Positions 41,407 to 43,592 of a DNA stretch of 43,592 nucleotides are shown here, piece by piece. The notes under the pieces were generated by a model, which was not told the DNA's origin, searched no databases, and saw only the letters and a list, made by a program, of their open reading frames with translations. This DNA comes from Methylobacterium sp. E-065. GTDB lineage: Bacteria > Pseudomonadota > Alphaproteobacteria > Rhizobiales > Beijerinckiaceae. Location: contig NZ_JAKSYD010000084.1 of assembly GCF_022829605.1 (NCBI RefSeq), forward strand, positions 1 through 43,592, given 5' to 3'. The translations under genes and the position numbers were made by a program. The stretch's first letter is position 1. The number at the start of each line of letters is the position of its first letter.

Positions 41407-42927
41407 TCAGCGCAGGACCGGCAGCGCGGCGGCCGCGGTCTGGGTGTTGGACAGGGCGGCCTTCATGCTGGTCATCAGCGCGTCGGTCGAGGGCGCGAAC
41501 ACGTCGAGCACGGGAGCCGGGTGCACGCCGTAATAGATCGTCAGCGCCACCAGCGGCGCCAGGATGATCTTTTCGCGGGTATCGAGATCCAGGATGCCCT
41601 GGAGGTTGGGCTTGTCCAGCTTGCCGTAGATCACCCGCGCGTAGAGCCAGAGCGCGTAGCCCGCCGACAGGATGATGCCGAAGGTCGAGAAGAACGCGAC
41701 GTTCGGGTTCGCCTTGAAGGCGCCCAGCATCGACAGGAACTCGCCGACGAAGCCGGAGGTGCCGGGCAGGCCGACATTGGCCATGGTGAACACCATCATG
41801 GCCACCGCGTAGAGCGGCATCCGCTTTACGAGGCCGCCATAGGCGGCAATCTCGCGGGTGTGCATCCGGTCGTAGACCACGCCGACGCAGAGGAACAGCG
41901 CGCTCGCCACGATACCGTGGGAGATCATCAGGAACAGCGCACCCTGGATGCCCTGCTCGTTCAGGGTAAACAGGCCGAGGGTCACGAAGCCCATATGGGC
42001 CACCGACGAGTAGGCGATCAGCTTCTTGATGTCGGTCTGCATCATCGCGGTGAGCGAGGTGAAGATGATCGCGATCACCGAGAGGGCGAAGACCAGCGGC
42101 GCAAAATCCTGGCTCGCCACCGGCAGCATCGGCAGCGAGATCCGGATGAAGCCGTAGCCGCCCATCTTCAGGAGGATGCCGGCCAGGATCACCGAGCCGG
42201 CGGTGGGCGCCTCGACGTGAGCGTCGGGCAGCCAAGTGTGGACCGGCCACATCGGCATCTTCACCGCGAAGGAGGCGAAGAAAGCCAGCCACAGCCAGGT
42301 CTGCATCTCCACCGGGAAGCGGTATTGGAGCAGGGTCGGGATGTCGGTGGTGCCGGCCTGCCAGTACATCGCCATCACGGCGAGCAGCATCAGCACCGAG
42401 CCCAGCAGGGTGTAGAGGAAGAACTTGAAGCTCGCGTAGACCCGGCGCGCGCCGCCCCAGATCCCGATGATCAGGAACATCGGAATCAGGCCGGCCTCGA
42501 AGAACAGGTAGAACAGCAGCAGATCGAGGGAGGCGAACACGCCGATCATCGTCGTCTCGAGGACGAGGAAGGCGACGAAGTATTCCTTCACGCGGACGTT
42601 GATCGAGTTCCACGAGGCGCCGATGCAGAACGGCATTAGGAAGGTGGTCAGCAGGATCAGCGGCATCGAGAAGCCGTCGACGCCGAGCTTGAACCGGATC
42701 GTCTCGGTGAGCCACGCATGGCTTTCCACCAGCTGGAAGCTCGACGAGGCGGTGTCGTAGCGGTTCCAGGCGACCAGCGAGAGCAGGAAGGTGACGATCG
42801 TGGTGGCGAGCGCAGCCCAGCGGGTGTTGCGCGCGACCGATGCCTCGTCGCCGTTCAGCGTCAGGATGAAAGCCGCGCCGCAGAGCGGCACGATCAGCAG
42901 GCCGGAGAGGATGCCGAGGCCGAGCAT
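41407..42927 (-). CDS. nuoM: NADH-quinone oxidoreductase subunit M
   Basis: This 506-residue antiporter-like subunit of complex I translocates protons. It has [18 protein letters not shown] (key Glu), [23 protein letters not shown] (Lys and His of the half-channel), [17 protein letters not shown] and [12 protein letters not shown]. It starts one base after the nuoL stop and precedes nuoN. Confidence 0.97.
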   Translation of the reverse strand: MLGLGILSGLLIVPLCGAAFILTLNGDEASVARNTRWAALATTIVTFLLSLVAWNRYDTASSSFQLVESHAWLTETIRFKLGVDGFSMPLILLTTFLMPFCIGASWNSINVRVKEYFVAFLVLETTMIGVFASLDLLLFYLFFEAGLIPMFLIIGIWGGARRVYASFKFFLYTLLGSVLMLLAVMAMYWQAGTTDIPTLLQYRFPVEMQTWLWLAFFASFAVKMPMWPVHTWLPDAHVEAPTAGSVILAGILLKMGGYGFIRISLPMLPVASQDFAPLVFALSVIAIIFTSLTAMMQTDIKKLIAYSSVAHMGFVTLGLFTLNEQGIQGALFLMISHGIVASALFLCVGVVYDRMHTREIAAYGGLVKRMPLYAVAMMVFTMANVGLPGTSGFVGEFLSMLGAFKANPNVAFFSTFGIILSAGYALWLYARVIYGKLDKPNLQGILDLDTREKIILAPLVALTIYYGVHPAPVLDVFAPSTDALMTSMKAALSNTQTAAAALPVLR

Positions 42928-42928
42928 G

Positions 42929-43592
42929 TCAGTGAGCCCCCTTGGGCAGGCCGGACATCAGGTACCAGCTGATCAGGCCAGCGACGCCGATGAGCATCAC
43001 GAAGGCGTAGTGATAGAGGTAGCCGGTCTGGAGGCGGACCACCCCGCGGGTCACATCCACGACGCGCGCCGCGATGCCGTTGGGACCGAGCCCATCGATG
43101 ATCCTGCCGTCGCCCTGCTTCCACAGGAACAGGCCGAAATCCTTGGCCGGGCGGACGAAGATTCGGTCGTAGATCTCGTCGAAGTACCACTTGTTGAGCA
43201 GGAACCGGTACAGCGACGGCTGCTGCGCGGCGAGCGCACCCGGCAGTTCCGGCCGGCGGATATACATCCAGTAGGCCAGGACGAAGCCGAGGATCAGCAT
43301 GATCAGCGGCGAATAGGAGACCAAGGCCGGGACCTCGTGGATCTCGTGCATGATGTGGTTGTTCGGCCCATGCGCCAGGGCATGGCCCCAGAATGCATCC
43401 ATTCCCTCGCCGATGAAGCGGTTGTGGAAGATGAGTCCGGCGAACAGTGCACCGAAGGCAAGGATCGCCAACGGCAGGGTCATCACCAGCGGGCTCTCGT
43501 GGGGCGTCTGATCGCCATGGTGCCCGTGATGGTCATCGGCGACGAGGTCGCTCTGGTGCGCCGGCTCGATGTCGTGGCCGTGATCGTCGTGG
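42929..43592 (-). CDS. nuoL: NADH-quinone oxidoreductase subunit L, C-terminal part
   Basis: Only the last ~221 residues lie in the window; the gene runs off the right edge. It contains a His/Asp-rich stretch ([28 protein letters not shown]), then helices [17 protein letters not shown] and [18 protein letters not shown]. The segment [19 protein letters not shown] precedes the lateral amphipathic helix region, and a C-terminal anchor helix ([18 protein letters not shown]) follows. NuoL is the distal proton-pumping subunit of complex I. The His-rich loop lies where family members vary in length. Confidence 0.93.
   Translation of the reverse strand, partial: HDDHGHDIEPAHQSDLVADDHHGHHGDQTPHESPLVMTLPLAILAFGALFAGLIFHNRFIGEGMDAFWGHALAHGPNNHIMHEIHEVPALVSYSPLIMLILGFVLAYWMYIRRPELPGALAAQQPSLYRFLLNKWYFDEIYDRIFVRPAKDFGLFLWKQGDGRIIDGLGPNGIAARVVDVTRGVVRLQTGYLYHYAFVMLIGVAGLISWYLMSGLPKGAH

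Overview
The window is high-GC alphaproteobacterial chromosome and most likely comes from a Methylobacterium-type bacterium (Methylobacteriaceae, Rhizobiales). This is inferred from four things. Two gene orders typical of Rhizobiales are present: recO-parC, and nuoL-nuoM-nuoN-birA-rnj-mce-DUF1467-proS-lolC-lolD-(gap)-dnaE1. The lexA gene carries an alphaproteobacterial direct-repeat SOS box. A formaldehyde-activating-enzyme homologue is present, a family tied to methylotrophy. A LOV blue-light kinase is also present. No IS element, CRISPR array, tRNA or rRNA gene was found.

Positions 1-9500 are the most disturbed part. The left edge holds two gene remnants, both lacking their 5' ends: a YdiJ-like FAD oxidase on the minus strand and the last ~100 codons of imuB on the plus strand. 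A palindromic repeat lies between them. An intact dnaE2 (error-prone polymerase) follows imuB, so the usual SOS-regulated imuA-imuB-dnaE2 cassette appears to have lost its promoter, imuA and most of imuB. Next come a LOV histidine kinase with its receiver partner, a secreted protein, a Uma2-type gene broken by one in-frame stop, a Fae-like protein without the catalytic histidine, an Nramp-like transporter with altered metal motifs, a small protein and a lipoprotein.

Positions 9500-22900 are mostly core genes: lexA with its operator, comEC, gltX, gltA, an AlkA-type glycosylase, a small membrane-protein pair, parC, recO, a ChaC-type glutathione cyclotransferase and several small secreted or anchored proteins. 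Positions 22900-26270 form an accessory sugar module. It contains a LacI-family repressor, two palindromic operator candidates over a divergent promoter, an unrecognised 108-aa cistron and a GH4 (MelA-type) alpha-galactosidase.

Positions 26270-43592 run mainly on the minus strand. They hold dnaE1 and the conserved block nuoL to lolD. Between lolD and dnaE1 sits an extra segment with a UGT-like glycosyltransferase that seems to start at AUU, and three short proteins. Upstream of proS, on the opposite strand, is a complete-looking small-RNA unit: a strong sigma70-type promoter, predicted hairpins and an intrinsic terminator.

All functional statements rest on reading motifs and domain layout by eye. 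No database search was possible.
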